A stretch of DNA of 64,000 nucleotides from an uncultured Prevotellaceae bacterium (GCA_946540735.1 CAMNIN010000003.1:1-64000); one strand, 5' to 3'; shown: positions 6,902 to 16,421, numbered from the stretch's first letter. The notes: generated from the sequence alone by a model not told the origin. Numbers and translations: made by a program.

Positions 6902-7878
6902 TCTTTTAAAGATTTAAGGTATTCTTCGTGCAGGTGATAATACTTCTTCATGAAAGCAATATATGCGAGGCATAACACACAAATAATGCCGATGAAGTAA
7001 GCCCAGTGTGCAGTCATTGTGTCTGGTATCACATAGATGGCGATGAGTGATATAGCTAATTGTAAGCACATATAAATGGTGCTGACAACAGTATGAGGAA
7101 TAGCCAGTTCGTTGGCCATGAGTTGGAATGCGTGCTTGCGATGAGCTTGTCCAAGATTCTCATGAAGCATGATGCGATGGATAATGGTTAGACAACCATC
7201 TACACCATAAAGTGCCAGTAAAATCAACCAAGTGACATCCCCTTTTTGCATAACGAGCATGCCAATCGCAAAGAGAAGTATAAATGCGATGCCGATGCTT
7301 CCAACGTCGCCTGCAAAACATTTTGCTCTTTTCCTGAAATTGAAAAAGCAGAACACTAGCAATGCGAGGCCAATGACAACTAGTAACGACTCTTCCACGA
7401 AATGATGCTCTCGGTTGAGTAATATGAGAGGAATCAGCACAGCCAGGGAATACCCCCCTGTGATACCATTGATACCATCCATAAAATTGTATATGTTGGT
7501 TGCGCCTACACATACAATTAGAGCGATGGGTACCGCCCACCATAAATTCAGTCGCATCAGCCCCACTTCTACGAAAATCAAGATCATCGCAACAAACTGT
7601 GTCGTCAAGCGAATGGAATCCGGTAGCGAGTGGACATCATCCACAAAGCTTATTCCAGCAGCCAAAGTCACAGCAGCCAAAAGCCATGGATATTGTATTC
7701 CATAAAATACACTCCATAACCATAAACCAAATAAGAAAATAATACCCCCTCCTCTAAGAACCACCGATTGATGTGAACTACGTTCATTAGGCTTATCTAT
7801 GATGTTGAAATGGTCAGCAATTTTGAAATAGATCAGCTCACCAAATAGCAATATGAAAAATAAAAGAATATATGTCAT
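6898..7878 (-). CDS. WecA/WbpL-type polyprenyl-phosphate HexNAc-1-phosphate transferase
   Basis: A 326-residue protein with about ten membrane segments and MraY/WecA-family landmarks. These are DKPNERSSHQSVVLRGGGII near residue 30, FVDDVHSLPDS near residue 83, NIYNFMDGINGI near residue 130, FCFFNFRKRAKCFAGDVGSI near residue 180, and a cytoplasmic His motif LGQAHRKHAF. It should transfer a sugar phosphate from UDP-sugar to undecaprenyl phosphate at the inner membrane. It overlaps the upstream reductase/epimerase gene by 4 bases. In WbpL-type systems such a pair supplies and loads a 6-deoxy-HexNAc. It is the second initiating enzyme of the locus, at the opposite end from the PglC-type enzyme. 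Confidence 0.85.
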   Translation of the reverse strand: MTYILLFFILLFGELIYFKIADHFNIIDKPNERSSHQSVVLRGGGIIFLFGLWLWSVFYGIQYPWLLAAVTLAAGISFVDDVHSLPDSIRLTTQFVAMILIFVEVGLMRLNLWWAVPIALIVCVGATNIYNFMDGINGITGGYSLAVLIPLILLNREHHFVEESLLVVIGLALLVFCFFNFRKRAKCFAGDVGSIGIAFILLFAIGMLVMQKGDVTWLILLALYGVDGCLTIIHRIMLHENLGQAHRKHAFQLMANELAIPHTVVSTIYMCLQLAISLIAIYVIPDTMTAHWAYFIGIICVLCLAYIAFMKKYYHLHEEYLKSLKE

Positions 7879-8792
7879 TGAAATGAAATAATAGTCTTCT
7901 TAAGTCCATCTTTGGCTCGAACTGGCATTTTCTCTATGCCGATAGCCTTTTTAATCTTCGAGTTGGAAGAAATATAGTTCTCTGTCAATTTTTGTAGTCT
8001 TTCAGTGTTCAGAGGCAGATGAAGCCAACCACCCAGTTTTGCAAAACCTATCATAAGCCCTTTGGGTATATGCCAGATATGTGGCTTTTTGCCCATGGAT
8101 TCACAAATAATTTCAATTAATTCATTGGTTGATACTGGCTCGTCATCATTTACATGATAAATACCACTTTTGATGTCTTTCGTCAAGAGATTGCTGATGA
8201 TATAGCACAAGTTATCAATAGACATAAAAGTCCGCTTGTTTTCAAAAGCTCCCAATGGCCAGGGAATCCCTTTGCTCACTACACCATATAGCAGATTTAA
8301 GTTACCTTTGTTTCCGGGTCCGTGAATCATGCATGGACGCAAAATATATGTATCTTTCCCCATTTTGCTTTCAATGTATTTTTCCGCTGCGATTTTGCTT
8401 TCCCCGTATGGCCCTTTAGGAGATGGGGTTACGCTCTCATCCACAAAATCTCCTACAACTTTGTCTGCTGCAGCTTTTACAGAACTGAAAAAGATAAATT
8501 TCTTTGCAGACGATTGCAAGAAGTAGTCATATATGGTTTTTGTCAGTTCTGTGTTGACTTTAAAATACACATTAGCTTTCGTTTGATTTTTTGTGTCGTG
8601 AGCCATACCTGCTAAGTGAATGATAGCATCCACCATAGGTATATCGTCTATTTGATCCCATCCGAAAGTATGTTGCACACCATCTTTCATTGGTGCGACA
8701 ATATCAAGCCCATAAATAATATTGTCTTTTGATAAAGCTCTGACTAAATTTGTTCCTACAAATCCGTGGATACCAGTAATAAGTATTTTCAT
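7875..8792 (-). CDS. NAD-dependent epimerase/dehydratase (WbpK/WbpV-like sugar-nucleotide 4-reductase)
   Basis: An extended SDR of 305 residues beginning MKILITGIHGFVGTNLVRAL, with the Rossmann GxxGxxG loop. Later it has IHLAGMAHDTKNQ, FSSVKAA and an active-site YGESKIAAEKY (Tyr-x-x-x-Lys), then ILRPCMIHGPGNKGNLNLLY. The ATG at 8792 is used because it lies one base after the stop of the upstream glycosyltransferase; a TTG 12 bases earlier would overlap that gene. This subgroup reduces UDP-4-keto-6-deoxy-HexNAc or epimerises UDP-HexNAc. Its position between a WbuB-like transferase and a WbpL-like transferase supports making UDP-QuiNAc or UDP-FucNAc. The exact product is inferred. Confidence 0.8.
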   Translation of the reverse strand: MKILITGIHGFVGTNLVRALSKDNIIYGLDIVAPMKDGVQHTFGWDQIDDIPMVDAIIHLAGMAHDTKNQTKANVYFKVNTELTKTIYDYFLQSSAKKFIFFSSVKAAADKVVGDFVDESVTPSPKGPYGESKIAAEKYIESKMGKDTYILRPCMIHGPGNKGNLNLLYGVVSKGIPWPLGAFENKRTFMSIDNLCYIISNLLTKDIKSGIYHVNDDEPVSTNELIEIICESMGKKPHIWHIPKGLMIGFAKLGGWLHLPLNTERLQKLTENYISSNSKIKKAIGIEKMPVRAKDGLKKTIISFQ

Positions 8793-8793
8793 T

Positions 8794-10035
8794 TTATGCA
8801 CCAATTAATTTGTTTATCAAGTCTGCATACATGTTGGTTACAATCTCTTTGGTATAGTTCTTGAGAATAATCTGCCGTCCATTTCTCCCCATTTGCAGTA
8901 ATTCTTCTTTACTGATGTGATGTAGCCAATCAGACAATTCTTCCACCTTTTTTGTCATGTCTTTTTCTGTTACGATTTTTGCGCATCCCTTATCCATCAG
9001 AAAATTCACGATGGGTGTATCGTTACTTGACGCGATAAGAAGGGGGCGCTCGCAAGCCATGATCGTATATACTTTAGAGGGGAATCCATCTCCTTCCATC
9101 TTCGGATTCATAAAAATGAAGTTTAAATTGCTATAGGATAGGATTTGGGGCATAAGGTTCCGTGGTTGGTAGGGAAGGATCTTCACATTATATAATCTGC
9201 GTTTTTTAACTTCTTCTTCTAAATATGGTTTTTTGACTCCTTCTCCAATAACAATATAATTGACAGCTAAATCGTTTGTCTTTTCTGCAAGATCCAATAA
9301 TGGATCCCAGTCCTGTGCAAAACCGATATTACCGGCATACAATATTTTGATTGAATTGGTGTTAGGAAATATCTTTTTATCTAAATATTCCTCCCATTTG
9401 CATTGGCGATAAAGATCAGTGTCAACAAAGTTCGGAATGATATGCAGATTCCTTTTGTCTTCGAATCGATCTGCTATCGTATTGTAAAATATTTGGTCAA
9501 TTGTTGTGACAGCATCAGAATGATTATACACCTTATGCTCCATCCATTTGAGAATTTTGAGTGCTAATCCCTCTTTCATCTTCAAAATGTCAGGATATAT
9601 TTCTTGCACGTTATATACCACTTTGCAACCTTTCATTCTTGCAAGGCCTAAATTTAAAAAGCCAATGGTAAGAGGAGGGGATGGTGATAAGATTAGGTCC
9701 ACATGACGTATTGTCAATCCAATGAAGAACGAAACAATATGCCAATAGACAAACCCCAATAACCTTAATAATGTGCTCTTGAATTTTTTCTGTGGTACAT
9801 GAAGTACTGTCATCTCGTGGAATTTGCTTACTTTGCAGAATCCCCACACTTTCCATTTCATCGGCTGCTCGTTAAGCTGTTCTTTCACGATGTTGAAATG
9901 GGGAGTTGTGGTTAAAATGACCACATCATAACCTCGTTGTTTCAGTTTGATGGCAATATCATTATACAAATATGCAGTTGATACTCCATCTGGACTGAAT
10001 ATTAATGTGTGAATTAATACTCTCTTTTTCACCAT
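8794..10035 (-). CDS. Glycosyltransferase family 4 (WbuB-like)
   Basis: A 413-residue GT-B enzyme. The start VLIHTLIFSPDGVSTAYLYN and the N-terminal part (VVILTTTPHFNIV..) are characteristic of WbuB-type FucNAc transferases. The C-terminal domain has the donor site ILYAGNIGFAQDWDPLLDLA and FPSKVYTIMACERPLLIASS (the E-x-x-E region is altered to K-x-x-x-x-x-C-E). It is soluble but contains a hydrophobic membrane-associating helix near residue 90. It likely transfers a deoxyamino sugar to the lipid-linked precursor. The neighbouring WbuC-like, reductase and WbpL-like genes fit this. Donor identity is inferred. Confidence 0.8.
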   Translation of the reverse strand: MVKKRVLIHTLIFSPDGVSTAYLYNDIAIKLKQRGYDVVILTTTPHFNIVKEQLNEQPMKWKVWGFCKVSKFHEMTVLHVPQKKFKSTLLRLLGFVYWHIVSFFIGLTIRHVDLILSPSPPLTIGFLNLGLARMKGCKVVYNVQEIYPDILKMKEGLALKILKWMEHKVYNHSDAVTTIDQIFYNTIADRFEDKRNLHIIPNFVDTDLYRQCKWEEYLDKKIFPNTNSIKILYAGNIGFAQDWDPLLDLAEKTNDLAVNYIVIGEGVKKPYLEEEVKKRRLYNVKILPYQPRNLMPQILSYSNLNFIFMNPKMEGDGFPSKVYTIMACERPLLIASSNDTPIVNFLMDKGCAKIVTEKDMTKKVEELSDWLHHISKEELLQMGRNGRQIILKNYTKEIVTNMYADLINKLIGA

Positions 10036-10041
10036 TGTTGT

Positions 10042-10944
10042 CTATTTCTTTTTCCCGTATATACGGTCATACCCAAATATTTTCACCTGTAAATACCTGT
10101 AATATGCTTTATATCTCTTGGGTAGATATCTAAACAATAGGACTTTTGCATATCCTTTGTTTCTTAGCAATATATCGATGCCAAAGTTTGTCTTGAGTAT
10201 TGTGTGATTAAAAACGACTTTAGTCCATCTATGCAACAGAACATCATTTTTTGCATTTGTATCATGGATCACTTCAAGCCATGCGGGATTGTCTTTCTCT
10301 GAAATCGTATCGACAACGCATCCCCTGTATTTGAAAACATTTCCATGACCTCCAAATCCGTATGCAGTTTTTATTTTTTCGTTAGGCAAAACGTTCTCAA
10401 TTAGTGTGAGAAAATGATTGTTTTTATACTTGACTTCTGTGGCAATATTTAAATCCTCAAAATATTGTAAACCGTAGATAAACGTAATGAATGTTGGACG
10501 AGCAATAGGCTTTAGAGCATGATTCCGAATCATAGAAATGTAATCCTTGTGCAAGGAATCATCATTGTCCAAATATGTCGTAGTGATTTTCTCTATATTT
10601 TCACCCTTTGTCGAAGCTTGTGCTTGGTCTTTAGATATAACTTCTTGAAAAATTCTTGCAAAGTACCACCCTGCATGTGATTTCACTCTGATAGGCAAGA
10701 ATTGGGGACATTCATCTTTGTAATTATTATATCTTTTTACATATTCAGTTGGTGTGTCCTCGTCAAATAAGACGATCCAAGTGAAATCTTGGCAACTCTG
10801 GTTCATTATGCTTGGGAGACAATATTTTTCAAACAATTCGAACCTTTTCTCTAACCAATCATTTGTTCTTGTCTCTTTTTTGTTCTTGTCAAGCTCCCAA
10901 AGATTCAGGTTGAATCTTGTTAAAATATAGGATTTAATCATCAT
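10042..10944 (-). CDS. Putative rhamnosyltransferase-family glycosyltransferase
   Basis: A 300-residue soluble protein. The opening IKSYILTRFNLNLWELDKNK, then RFELFEKYCLPSIMNQSCQD, FTWIVLFDEDTPTEY and TTYLDNDDSLHKDYI follow the layout of the putative rhamnosyl transferase family (PF11316): a GT-A fold with FDE and a D-x-D-like LDNDD motif near residue 173. Two adjacent ATG codons are possible starts; an AAGGTGAAATAAATCT stretch precedes them. It lies 4 bases after the membrane glycosyltransferase gene. The acceptor and donor are unknown; rhamnose is only the family's label. Confidence 0.65.
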   Translation of the reverse strand: MMIKSYILTRFNLNLWELDKNKKETRTNDWLEKRFELFEKYCLPSIMNQSCQDFTWIVLFDEDTPTEYVKRYNNYKDECPQFLPIRVKSHAGWYFARIFQEVISKDQAQASTKGENIEKITTTYLDNDDSLHKDYISMIRNHALKPIARPTFITFIYGLQYFEDLNIATEVKYKNNHFLTLIENVLPNEKIKTAYGFGGHGNVFKYRGCVVDTISEKDNPAWLEVIHDTNAKNDVLLHRWTKVVFNHTILKTNFGIDILLRNKGYAKVLLFRYLPKRYKAYYRYLQVKIFGYDRIYGKKK

Positions 10945-10948
10945 AGAT

Positions 10949-12454
10949 TTATTTCACCTTTGCATATTTCAGAAGTCTATAACCTTTATGCCCATACACT
11001 TTATTTATGAAGTAGTCATGAGTTTTCATGTATCTTATGGCTTTCATAAATTCCATTTTGCCATCTGTAAAAATATAACCAGACTTGGGCAGATAAGGGT
11101 CACAATACTCTATTTTGTTGAAAAGATCAAGCAACTTCTGTCGTTTCTCGGTATCCTTCACTGCTCTTTCAACGAAATATTGGAATTTTTCTTTGGGTTG
11201 AGGCATTTTTTGAAGTCCTTCATATTTTTGCCAAAGATTATATCGCCTTTCAACAAGCGCGTAATAGAAAAGTGAATTGAAAAAGACCACATTGTCCCTT
11301 TCCTTAAGAAATGAAGAGCACTGATTTACAAACTCCTCTGCCGATTTAAGATGAGCGCGGTTTTCAGAAAACTCTTTTGAATAGACCGCTGGCCTTATTA
11401 TTGTCGACACAATTACAGCACCCAGCAATACTGCAGTTCTCCATTTCTGATGAACCTTTTCAAATGCATAAGCAGCTATGATAATTACTGGAACATAAAA
11501 AATCCATGAATAGTAAAAGCGATATCTTCCCGCAAAAACCATTAATCCAGGAATACAGAGAATGAATAGTAAATAGAACGACAGATGTTTGTTCTTGTTT
11601 CTTTTAAATCCAAAAATGGCTGCGGCAATTGCCCATACAATGAAGGCATAAATATCAGTTGAATAGGCCGCTATTAACCGTTCTGCCAACCCTGTTCCTT
11701 GATTGTTATGGTTGATAGTCGCATTGAAAGACATATAAGAGTTGACAAATTTGAATAGCCCATGTACCGAATAATAGAATAAACATATCAGTACGAACGA
11801 TGCCAATATCCCTAAAACGGAAAGCAAAAACCTCCAACGGAGTTCCTGACGAACTGCTTTATCTTTTGTGATGAAATAGAAAAGAAAACTATAGCATACT
11901 AGAAGAGGAATTGTATATATAGAAGCAGCCATCAGCAGGAAGGAGTAAATCAGTGTGGCCCATCGCTTGGCTGAATAGAACCTGCCATCTGCCATCGGAG
12001 TGAGTTCGTTAACCACCAATATGGAAAAAAGCATGACAAGGATGTCTATACGTCCTAGCGTGATGAGACGGGCGAACTCAAAACCTCCCCAATATAAGAG
12101 AGTGAAGACAACGACCCCCAATGTAGTGGAAAGAAGGCTTCTCTTAAGTAGTATTCGCAGAAGTATTACATATGAAATAAAGGATAGTAGAACTGTAAAA
12201 CTGCATACAGAAAGGTGTGAGACCCCCCAGATCATCAGCCATGGAATCAATATAAAAGCATGGAGTGGATTATAGGAATACTTCCATACATGTGACACCC
12301 AATCCCCATACAACGTCACATTAACTGCAGTATCAGATGTCCCTATTTCGTCAAGCCATGGAAAACAGATGTAGTCGATGCATAGCACATAAGAAATGGC
12401 TGATATAGTAGCCATTCCCAAACCTATAAAGAAGAGACGGTGTTCTTTAAGCAT
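10949..12454 (-). CDS. GT-C membrane glycosyltransferase (ArnT/GT39-like)
   Basis: A 501-residue protein with about eleven membrane segments and a soluble C-terminal third. The first periplasmic loop has CFPWLDEIGTSDTAVNVTLY with an acidic pair, as expected for GT-C enzymes that use polyprenyl-phosphate sugars outside the inner membrane, and WKYSYNPLHAFIL follows. The start overlaps the end of a GT2 gene by 8 bases. Polyprenyl-phosphate sugar synthases (ArnC/DPM1-like) are commonly encoded next to the GT-C enzyme that uses their product. Function as a periplasmic glycan-decorating transferase is inferred; a polymerase role is less likely given the GT2 partner. Confidence 0.7.
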   Translation of the reverse strand: MLKEHRLFFIGLGMATISAISYVLCIDYICFPWLDEIGTSDTAVNVTLYGDWVSHVWKYSYNPLHAFILIPWLMIWGVSHLSVCSFTVLLSFISYVILLRILLKRSLLSTTLGVVVFTLLYWGGFEFARLITLGRIDILVMLFSILVVNELTPMADGRFYSAKRWATLIYSFLLMAASIYTIPLLVCYSFLFYFITKDKAVRQELRWRFLLSVLGILASFVLICLFYYSVHGLFKFVNSYMSFNATINHNNQGTGLAERLIAAYSTDIYAFIVWAIAAAIFGFKRNKNKHLSFYLLFILCIPGLMVFAGRYRFYYSWIFYVPVIIIAAYAFEKVHQKWRTAVLLGAVIVSTIIRPAVYSKEFSENRAHLKSAEEFVNQCSSFLKERDNVVFFNSLFYYALVERRYNLWQKYEGLQKMPQPKEKFQYFVERAVKDTEKRQKLLDLFNKIEYCDPYLPKSGYIFTDGKMEFMKAIRYMKTHDYFINKVYGHKGYRLLKYAKVK

Positions 12455-13151
12455 GTCTCTTTAGGTTATGGTCTATTTTCCAGAAATCTCCAAGTGCTTT
12501 CCAGCCAATTCCGAAGATACGGTTCATATTAATGGAGTTGACACCTCCTTGACGAGGCTTGAAACTAATCTTATGCCAACCAATCCTATAATGCCATTTC
12601 ACAGCAATGGCAGAGATCACAACATTGCATAGAAAAAAGTCTTGTGGGATTACGTCCAGGATTGGTTGCAATTTGCTGGAACGCATCAAGCGGAACGGCG
12701 TATTCGCATCAGTGACCCATTTGTGAAATATTAGCCAGACCACAATTCGAAGTATTCTGGCCACGAATACTCGACTCCTTCCATCTTGCCTTCCAACCCG
12801 GTTCCCTATCTGAAAGTCATACTTCTCTCTATTATCCCACATTTGCCAGAATTCCTCGGGATTAGTCTGTCCGTCACTGTCAGTCTGAAAGATATAATCA
12901 GCTCTGTTCTCTATGGCATAGCGGTAAAGATACAATATGGTAGAGCCGTGACCGGAATTCTTTTTGTCAATGGGTGCTAACAGAGGATACGTCTCCATTA
13001 GCTCTTCCATAATGGCATAAGTGTTATCATTACTTCCGTCATTGGCAATCACCATTTTAACGGAAATGTCCCTCATCGAGAGCTTTTCTATCACAGAATA
13101 CCATTGCTTGATGGTATCCTCGATGTTTTCTGCCTCATTATAGGCAGGCAT
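12447..13151 (-). CDS. Glycosyltransferase family 2 (polyprenyl-phosphate sugar synthase-like)
   Basis: The ATG-initiated frame gives 234 residues starting MPAYNEAENIEDTIKQWYSV, followed by VIANDGSNDNTYAIMEEL, FQTDSDGQTNPEEFW (D-x-D) and FRLMRSSKLQPIL. This is a GT-A enzyme most like DPM1/ArnC-type synthases, but without C-terminal membrane helices. The first beta strand of the family (KLYFVMPAYNE) is completed only by codons upstream of this ATG: in-frame ATA at 13172 and ATT at 13178 precede GAG AAA TTA TAT TTC GTC, and the frame closes at a stop near 13187. No ATG, GTG or TTG exists there. Either an unusual start codon is used or the start has been damaged. It overlaps the GT-C gene downstream. 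Confidence 0.75.
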   Translation of the reverse strand: MPAYNEAENIEDTIKQWYSVIEKLSMRDISVKMVIANDGSNDNTYAIMEELMETYPLLAPIDKKNSGHGSTILYLYRYAIENRADYIFQTDSDGQTNPEEFWQMWDNREKYDFQIGNRVGRQDGRSRVFVARILRIVVWLIFHKWVTDANTPFRLMRSSKLQPILDVIPQDFFLCNVVISAIAVKWHYRIGWHKISFKPRQGGVNSINMNRIFGIGWKALGDFWKIDHNLKRHA

Positions 13152-13293
13152 GACGAAATATAATTTCTCTATCTGAATTCGTTTTTAGTATTAGAATATG
13201 TTTTTCATTTCAATCGACGCATACACTGAAAATGAATGATTTTTAAATCTTCTGATGCAGCTTGTTATCCCCTATAACACATGTTTTTATAAT

Positions 13294-14406
13294 CTAACAA
13301 ATATTTTCCAGTAAAGAGATTAACTTTTCTGCTCTTTGCTCATAATTGTCATATTTTTTTAATTGATTATATCCAGAATCAACTAATTTTTTTGCATAAT
13401 CTTTATCTGTCGCGACATGAATGATGGCTTCTGCTGCCGCTTTTGCATCAACTGGAGAATAATAGCAAGCTGCATTACCGCATAAATCATGTGCAAATTC
13501 AAGATCTGTTGTGACAATTGGTATTCCCATACGCATAGCTTCAGGATAAGTGGCAGAAAAACATTCTAATAAAGTAGGCATAAACATGATGTCGGCTTGT
13601 TGATATAGATGTGGACATTCGGACACGTCCACTTTTCCAAGAAAAACAATATTATCCTTTACGTCATTTGGAATTTTGTCTTGATGGCATTCGAATGTTA
13701 ATACAAAACGTACTTTTAAATCAGGCCGGATCTGTCTTAAAAATCTCACTATATCAGGGATAATACCAAAATTCTTGTGGGCTGATGGGGATGAAATAGA
13801 CAAACATGTAGTTCCATCAAATGGTTTTAATACTCTGCCCTTATTCCATGATTCTGGTTGGTCAAATATTTGGTTGTAATAGTTTGTTACAGTATAAACG
13901 TTTTCTGTTTTCAGTGTTTTTTTTAGCCTGTTGGAGATATAATTGCTTTCAGTCCAGAAAGAAGATGCGCTCCTTTTTAGTGACCACTTTCTTATGGCTC
14001 GCCAAAAAAACCATTTTATCCGCTCTTTATAACCCATTCGTTGAAAAAAGGGAGATTCAGGAATAACTAATTGTGGTAGAGCAAATCCACTCAAATGAGG
14101 AACTAGAGGACACCATCTTGAAGGACCGAAAATCGTCAATACAGCATCAATTTTATGTGATTCTACCAAATTATCCATAAAAGTGTCGCGCCCCTTGACG
14201 ATTGAATGATATGAATTTGGAATATTATATGAAAATACTTCAATGTTGTCAGATTTTCCCATACGTTTCTCTGTCGTCTCTAAAAAACTAGACAGTACGA
14301 CAATAAAATAATGAGAAGGAAATCGATATAATTGGCAACAAATGGAGTCGGCCACCTGTAAACCTCCTCCAGCTTTTAAGTTAGAACAATTGATCAGAAA
14401 CCTCAT
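13294..14406 (-). CDS. Glycosyltransferase family 4
   Basis: A 370-residue GT-B enzyme starting MRFLINCSNLKAGGGLQVAD, with the glycine-rich acceptor loop. The C-terminal domain has CLSISSPSAHKNFGIIPDIV, VVFLGKVDVSECPHLYQQAD and MPTLLECFSATYPEAMRMGI, the E-x-x-x-x-x-x-x-E donor motif of GT4. The ATG at 14406 lies 4 bases after the stop of the upstream acetyltransferase gene; a longer frame reaching 14439 would overlap it. It is a cytoplasmic transferase acting on the lipid-linked repeat unit. The sugar is unknown. The 140 bases downstream (13152-13293) hold no recognisable gene. Confidence 0.8.
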   Translation of the reverse strand: MRFLINCSNLKAGGGLQVADSICCQLYRFPSHYFIVVLSSFLETTEKRMGKSDNIEVFSYNIPNSYHSIVKGRDTFMDNLVESHKIDAVLTIFGPSRWCPLVPHLSGFALPQLVIPESPFFQRMGYKERIKWFFWRAIRKWSLKRSASSFWTESNYISNRLKKTLKTENVYTVTNYYNQIFDQPESWNKGRVLKPFDGTTCLSISSPSAHKNFGIIPDIVRFLRQIRPDLKVRFVLTFECHQDKIPNDVKDNIVFLGKVDVSECPHLYQQADIMFMPTLLECFSATYPEAMRMGIPIVTTDLEFAHDLCGNAACYYSPVDAKAAAEAIIHVATDKDYAKKLVDSGYNQLKKYDNYEQRAEKLISLLENIC

Positions 14407-14410
14407 GTAG

Positions 14411-14995
14411 TTACATTTTTTTTTGAACCCTAACTCCACCTTCTTTTAGGATGTATGCAGGGTTGCCAACAACTACGCAGTTATCAGGTACACTTTTTAA
14501 TAATACGGTCCCGACTCCAACAATGACATTGTTCCCAATAGTGATATCTCCAACCACAACAGCATTTGAATTAATGGTCACGTTGTTCCCTATTAGAGGT
14601 CTCTTATTTTTATGATAACCTATCGTTACGTTGTTTTTTACAACAAAATTCTGTCCTATTCGTTCCGCATTGACAAAAGTTCCAATTGGATGAATGCCTA
14701 AAAATCCTTTGCCGATAGTTGTGTGAGTTGCAATAACAAAACTATTGTGAGGAGGAGCTAAAAAGAATAGAAGGTATTTGAATACTCCAATGCGAAAATA
14801 GAAAAGGTTTCTGTAAGTTTTGTCAAAAGTCATCAAATAAACAAAACCCAGCCATGATGAACATTTAAAACCATGATGAGATATGCCGACAACCACATCT
14901 TCTTCATTTCTTTTTCTATAGATAAAGAAAAAAAGAAGATGCAAGAGAAATCTTGGTATGTTAATGATAGCTATAAGCCATTTTATTCTACTCAT
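14411..14995 (-). CDS. Serine acetyltransferase-like (CysE/left-handed beta-helix) O-acetyltransferase
   Basis: A 194-residue protein with a hydrophobic N-terminus and a C-terminal left-handed beta-helix of hexapeptide repeats. These include TIGKGFLGIHPIGTFVNAER, NNVTIGYHKNKRPLIGNNVT and VVVGDITIGNNVIVGVGTVL, ending PDNCVVVGNPAYIL. The active-site region IHPIGTFVNAERIG resembles CysE, but capsule loci often carry such proteins as sugar O-acetyltransferases. It sits between a candidate polymerase and a GT4 gene, so a glycan substrate is more likely than serine. Start at the ATG is well placed. Confidence 0.75.
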   Translation of the reverse strand: MSRIKWLIAIINIPRFLLHLLFFFIYRKRNEEDVVVGISHHGFKCSSWLGFVYLMTFDKTYRNLFYFRIGVFKYLLFFLAPPHNSFVIATHTTIGKGFLGIHPIGTFVNAERIGQNFVVKNNVTIGYHKNKRPLIGNNVTINSNAVVVGDITIGNNVIVGVGTVLLKSVPDNCVVVGNPAYILKEGGVRVQKKM

Positions 14996-15059
14996 AATTC
15001 ACAGAAGTTAGTATAAAAGGATATAGGAAGGCTAAGCCTCGTCAAAATCGAATATGGAT

Positions 15060-16385
15060 TTATTTCGTTTTCTTGTTATTTTTCAAGTACATGATAAACT
15101 CTATTGCCAGCGAAAAGAAAAGAAGGTCTGAAACAATCCTATATCTATGGTGAACCAAAATAGTATTGAACATTCCTACAACTAAAAAGAACGCAAGGAA
15201 ATATAGACAAAAGAACTTATTGTTACTAAAGTAAGATTTTAAATATTCACGATGAAAATAGAGCAGTATTAGGAAATAAAACATTAAAAATGTCGTTAGC
15301 GTTCCATAAGCCGATGGCATGGCCCCCTTAAACCCGGAAAAAATAGAGAGTGGATGTAATATTTCTCCAGGTGATGGTATGACATAAAGAAAACTTCTTA
15401 TTACTCCAAACACCACAAACTGTACTTGATTATGAGGTATCAATAATCTGGTAACAGAGTTCGCAGAGTAATTATAATTTTTGTGTGCCTCATTCTCACC
15501 TCCTGTTCTGCTCTCAATCATATTCTCTAATTCATCGCTATCTACAGCCGATCCCAAAGATTCGGAGAATGAAAGCCCGATATATCCAGCTACACAAATG
15601 ACGAGAACTCCCCAGAAGATTGTGCTTTTCTTCCTTTTCTTGCTGAGTAGCACAAATAGCATATAGCCGAGAGCCGCTGTCATTGCAAATGGAGTTCTCA
15701 CAACAGCCAACAAGAAGAAAGATGCAGTTAGGATAATCACATCAACAATATCATAATGAGACTGTAATGCATAAATCTTGCATGCCACGATTGTTGCAAA
15801 ACCCATTGATAATACTTCTCGGGAGGACAAGACATTATAATAGAGCAATTCAGGAATAAGCAATATAAAGACAAAAAAACTTATAGCAGATTCTTTCTTC
15901 TTTGCAAACACATTCGTAATCAGTAAAGTCGCATACAAAGCCAATAATTCATTGATAAAAAGTGGAACCAGTGGATCCAAACCAAAAGTCCTGAAAAGAA
16001 TAGCATAAATATATACGATACCTACATAATTCATCGATGCCCCCTCAAATTCACGGTCAACGTATTCGGAAGCAATATCATAATATCGCTGAGGATCAAA
16101 GCTCAATTCATTAAAAGTATCCTGTTCCAAATATTGCATCCAGTTGAAATGAAGAATCAATAGAGAAATGATATATGATATCATGAAAACATTGAAGAAC
16201 CTGACCACATATTTTTTGTTGTAAGGTTTAAGTTGGTATGATATCAACCCATATGCAACAATCATGACGGCAATATGTTCCAATATCAGAACGATGGGTG
16301 TGACATTCGAAAGCTTTTCCATTGAATTCAGATTCAATGATAAAGCAAGGATAGAGAATAAAGATAAGAGGAAGGAAATGATCAT
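15060..16385 (-). CDS. Candidate O-antigen/capsule polymerase (Wzy-like) membrane protein
   Basis: A 441-residue protein with about eleven to twelve membrane helices and one large hydrophilic loop (about residues 280-330: SRTGGENEAHKNYNYSANSV, then TRLLIPHNQVQF). It has no glycosyltransferase or flippase motif. The EpsG/Wzy-type layout is predicted mainly from topology and from being the only such protein in a locus that has a flippase. An early loop DFNELSFDPQRYYDIASEYV-like region resembles polymerases with an acidic periplasmic loop. Sequence identity in this class is very low, so the call rests on topology and context. Confidence 0.6.
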   Translation of the reverse strand: MIISFLLSLFSILALSLNLNSMEKLSNVTPIVLILEHIAVMIVAYGLISYQLKPYNKKYVVRFFNVFMISYIISLLILHFNWMQYLEQDTFNELSFDPQRYYDIASEYVDREFEGASMNYVGIVYIYAILFRTFGLDPLVPLFINELLALYATLLITNVFAKKKESAISFFVFILLIPELLYYNVLSSREVLSMGFATIVACKIYALQSHYDIVDVIILTASFFLLAVVRTPFAMTAALGYMLFVLLSKKRKKSTIFWGVLVICVAGYIGLSFSESLGSAVDSDELENMIESRTGGENEAHKNYNYSANSVTRLLIPHNQVQFVVFGVIRSFLYVIPSPGEILHPLSIFSGFKGAMPSAYGTLTTFLMFYFLILLYFHREYLKSYFSNNKFFCLYFLAFFLVVGMFNTILVHHRYRIVSDLLFFSLAIEFIMYLKNNKKTK

Positions 16386-16421
16386 GAGAGATTATTTTAA
16401 TCAGTATCCACGCAGAGATAC

